Part shown: in pieces, positions 62,701-64,000 of the stretch
Numbering within the stretch: position 1 is the first letter of the stretch
Layout: each line of letters begins with the position of its first letter
Origin: Paracyclopina nana
Lineage: Eukaryota > Arthropoda > Copepoda > Cyclopoida > Cyclopettidae
Assembly (NCBI GenBank): GCA_019096065.1
Contig: JAGUCH010000003.1
Location: 11,222,001 to 11,286,000 of the forward strand
Length of the DNA stretch: 64,000 nucleotides
Direction: 5' to 3'
Position numbers and translations under genes: made by a program
The notes under the pieces: generated by a model
Database searches by the model: none
What the model saw: only the letters and a program-made list of their open reading frames with translations
Told to the model about the DNA's origin: nothing

Positions 62701-64000
62701 TCCACTTTTCCTACTATACCTAACCACAACAATAAACTTTGGCCTGGAAAGAAACCAGATTCTACTTTTCAAGGTAGTACTCCATATAGCAGCAGAGTGG
62801 ATCAGAGAGCTTGCTGCTTTCTCTTTGCAAATTGACTGGCCAGTTCGATGGATGTGCATGCAACTTGGTCTGATTGATGTTCTTCATCCTTCCGTCGTCG
62901 TTCTCTCTATAAACTATCCATATAGAAGAGCAGTTCTCTATCAAAGTTCCGCTGCCGACAAACATCAGCCAGCACGATGATGACGATGAGCATCCATATA
63001 CGCCCTTAAAAGCACTTAGAAAGCCAATAATTGAAACGGATCCAAACTAAAGGCCTTTCTCGTTTTGAAATCTGAGCATGCTTGCATGAATGCCACAAAT
63101 TACTTCCAGGTCATTGGCTAGTCATGGCTGGGTTTCCTGGTAAGCTCTCTGAGCTTCCCCACGTTTTTTAGCCATTTTCCGAGTGAATTCGGGCTATTTG
63201 CTTGAAGACATCTACAGCAGCAGAAGAGATGGGGCTCTGGTCTATCACTAAGTATCAACAAACGAGCTGGCCTATATACAGCAGGGTCTTAAAGATTTAT
63301 GGTATGCATCTAGAGGCAACAGAACAATAACAAATAAATTGCCATTCTTTTTTCATTCGGCAAGGAAGAAAATGGAACGAGAGACTTTTTTGCTACAAAT
63401 TGCTGCACAATATGAAAAAAAAGAAAGGAGCTGCTGCTGCCCTAGGGGGAAGTTGATCGATATCATCATCCAAACGTGATTGGATAGGCATAAAAGTGGC
63501 ACTTTTATGGGAAAAGAAGAGGTCGCCCGATCGCTGGTGATGCATTTACCTCGCGAAAATCTTCACTCAACCAGATAACAAGCCATGAAATAGATCTTGC
63601 ATAATGTACTACTACTACTGCGTGGTGTGCGAAAAAAGTCGCGAAATCAACCGCAGTCAATGATTTATGGGCCATTTAAAAACCCTATGAAAAATCTACT
63701 GGGTCACCTGTCAAATTGTCAGGGTACACTGGCTTCTTCCACTTACATAAGCCAGGATATGTATTGCATCTCTGACAGGTGCATTTCTTCTAGGAGTAGT
63801 AAATACATTTAATAATAAGCTTGGCTCAGTGCTGAAATGTGGTGGGCCATTCGGGGGTGGACATAGCTGCATCATGGATTCCAAGAGGCTTGCTTTGTAC
63901 AAGATTTTATGAGGACGCCAGAAAGCATCAGCTTTGATTATAGAGCTCACTTTACGATCGTGTGTGCGCATGATGCTGTGTAGTAGAACACTGTGTAGCA
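59786..64000. other. Right edge: upstream intron or 5' region of the receptor gene
   Basis: No exon with the required phase-1 donor and a signal peptide was identified. Contains a (CAG)7 run and AT microsatellites. The 5' end of the gene most likely lies further right. Confidence 0.45.
61912..61931 (+). repeat. (CAG)n microsatellite
   Basis: About seven CAG units, non-coding here. Shorter CTG/CAG runs occur at 48619-48635 and 48684-48699. Confidence 0.85.

Overview
The window is eukaryotic nuclear DNA, AT-rich and intron-rich, and the two host genes point to an arthropod. I cannot place it below that level; a crustacean or chelicerate would fit as well as an insect. There are no operons, ribosome-binding sites or prokaryotic signals. 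Only four protein-coding genes could be assembled from splice sites whose reading phases agree at every junction. Two are host genes and two belong to one transposon.

Layout. (1) 3345-6342, minus strand: glucose-6-phosphate 1-dehydrogenase, three coding exons, 528 residues from the chosen start, the entry enzyme of the oxidative pentose phosphate pathway. (2) 8777-59785, minus strand: one very large gene, fourteen coding exons spread over 51 kb, encoding a Sidestep-family adhesion receptor: five Ig domains, one fibronectin type III domain, one membrane span and a long cytoplasmic tail ending in ESTV. The 5' exons (signal peptide and promoter) lie beyond the right edge. (3) 51415-59089, inside the second visible intron of that gene: an apparently intact 7.7-kb CACTA (EnSpm/CMC) DNA transposon with perfect 16-bp terminal inverted repeats. 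It holds a three-exon, 984-residue transposase on the plus strand and a divergently transcribed eight-exon, 932-residue partner protein on the minus strand. Both genes keep open frames across every predicted splice junction. A TAAGTTG motif is repeated at both ends and between the two genes.

The rest is intron or intergenic DNA densely packed with short non-autonomous DNA transposons. The main families are a TA-flanked family with GGGCG(A/T)TCCCATATT ends (at least eight copies), a family with TG(C/T)CCTGTTCATGTA ends (seven copies), and a related family with GCCCTGTTCATCTAC ends (two copies). There are also several single foldback elements. Insertions within insertions give relative ages. 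A tRNA-Trp-like but degenerate sequence lies inside one of the elements. A short motif, AGATGGCGC, recurs on both strands near the two host genes.

The strongest candidate for something under-described is the CACTA element, because its second protein resembles no family I recognise. All splice models are my own reading of the sequence; no alignment, expression data or database search was available.
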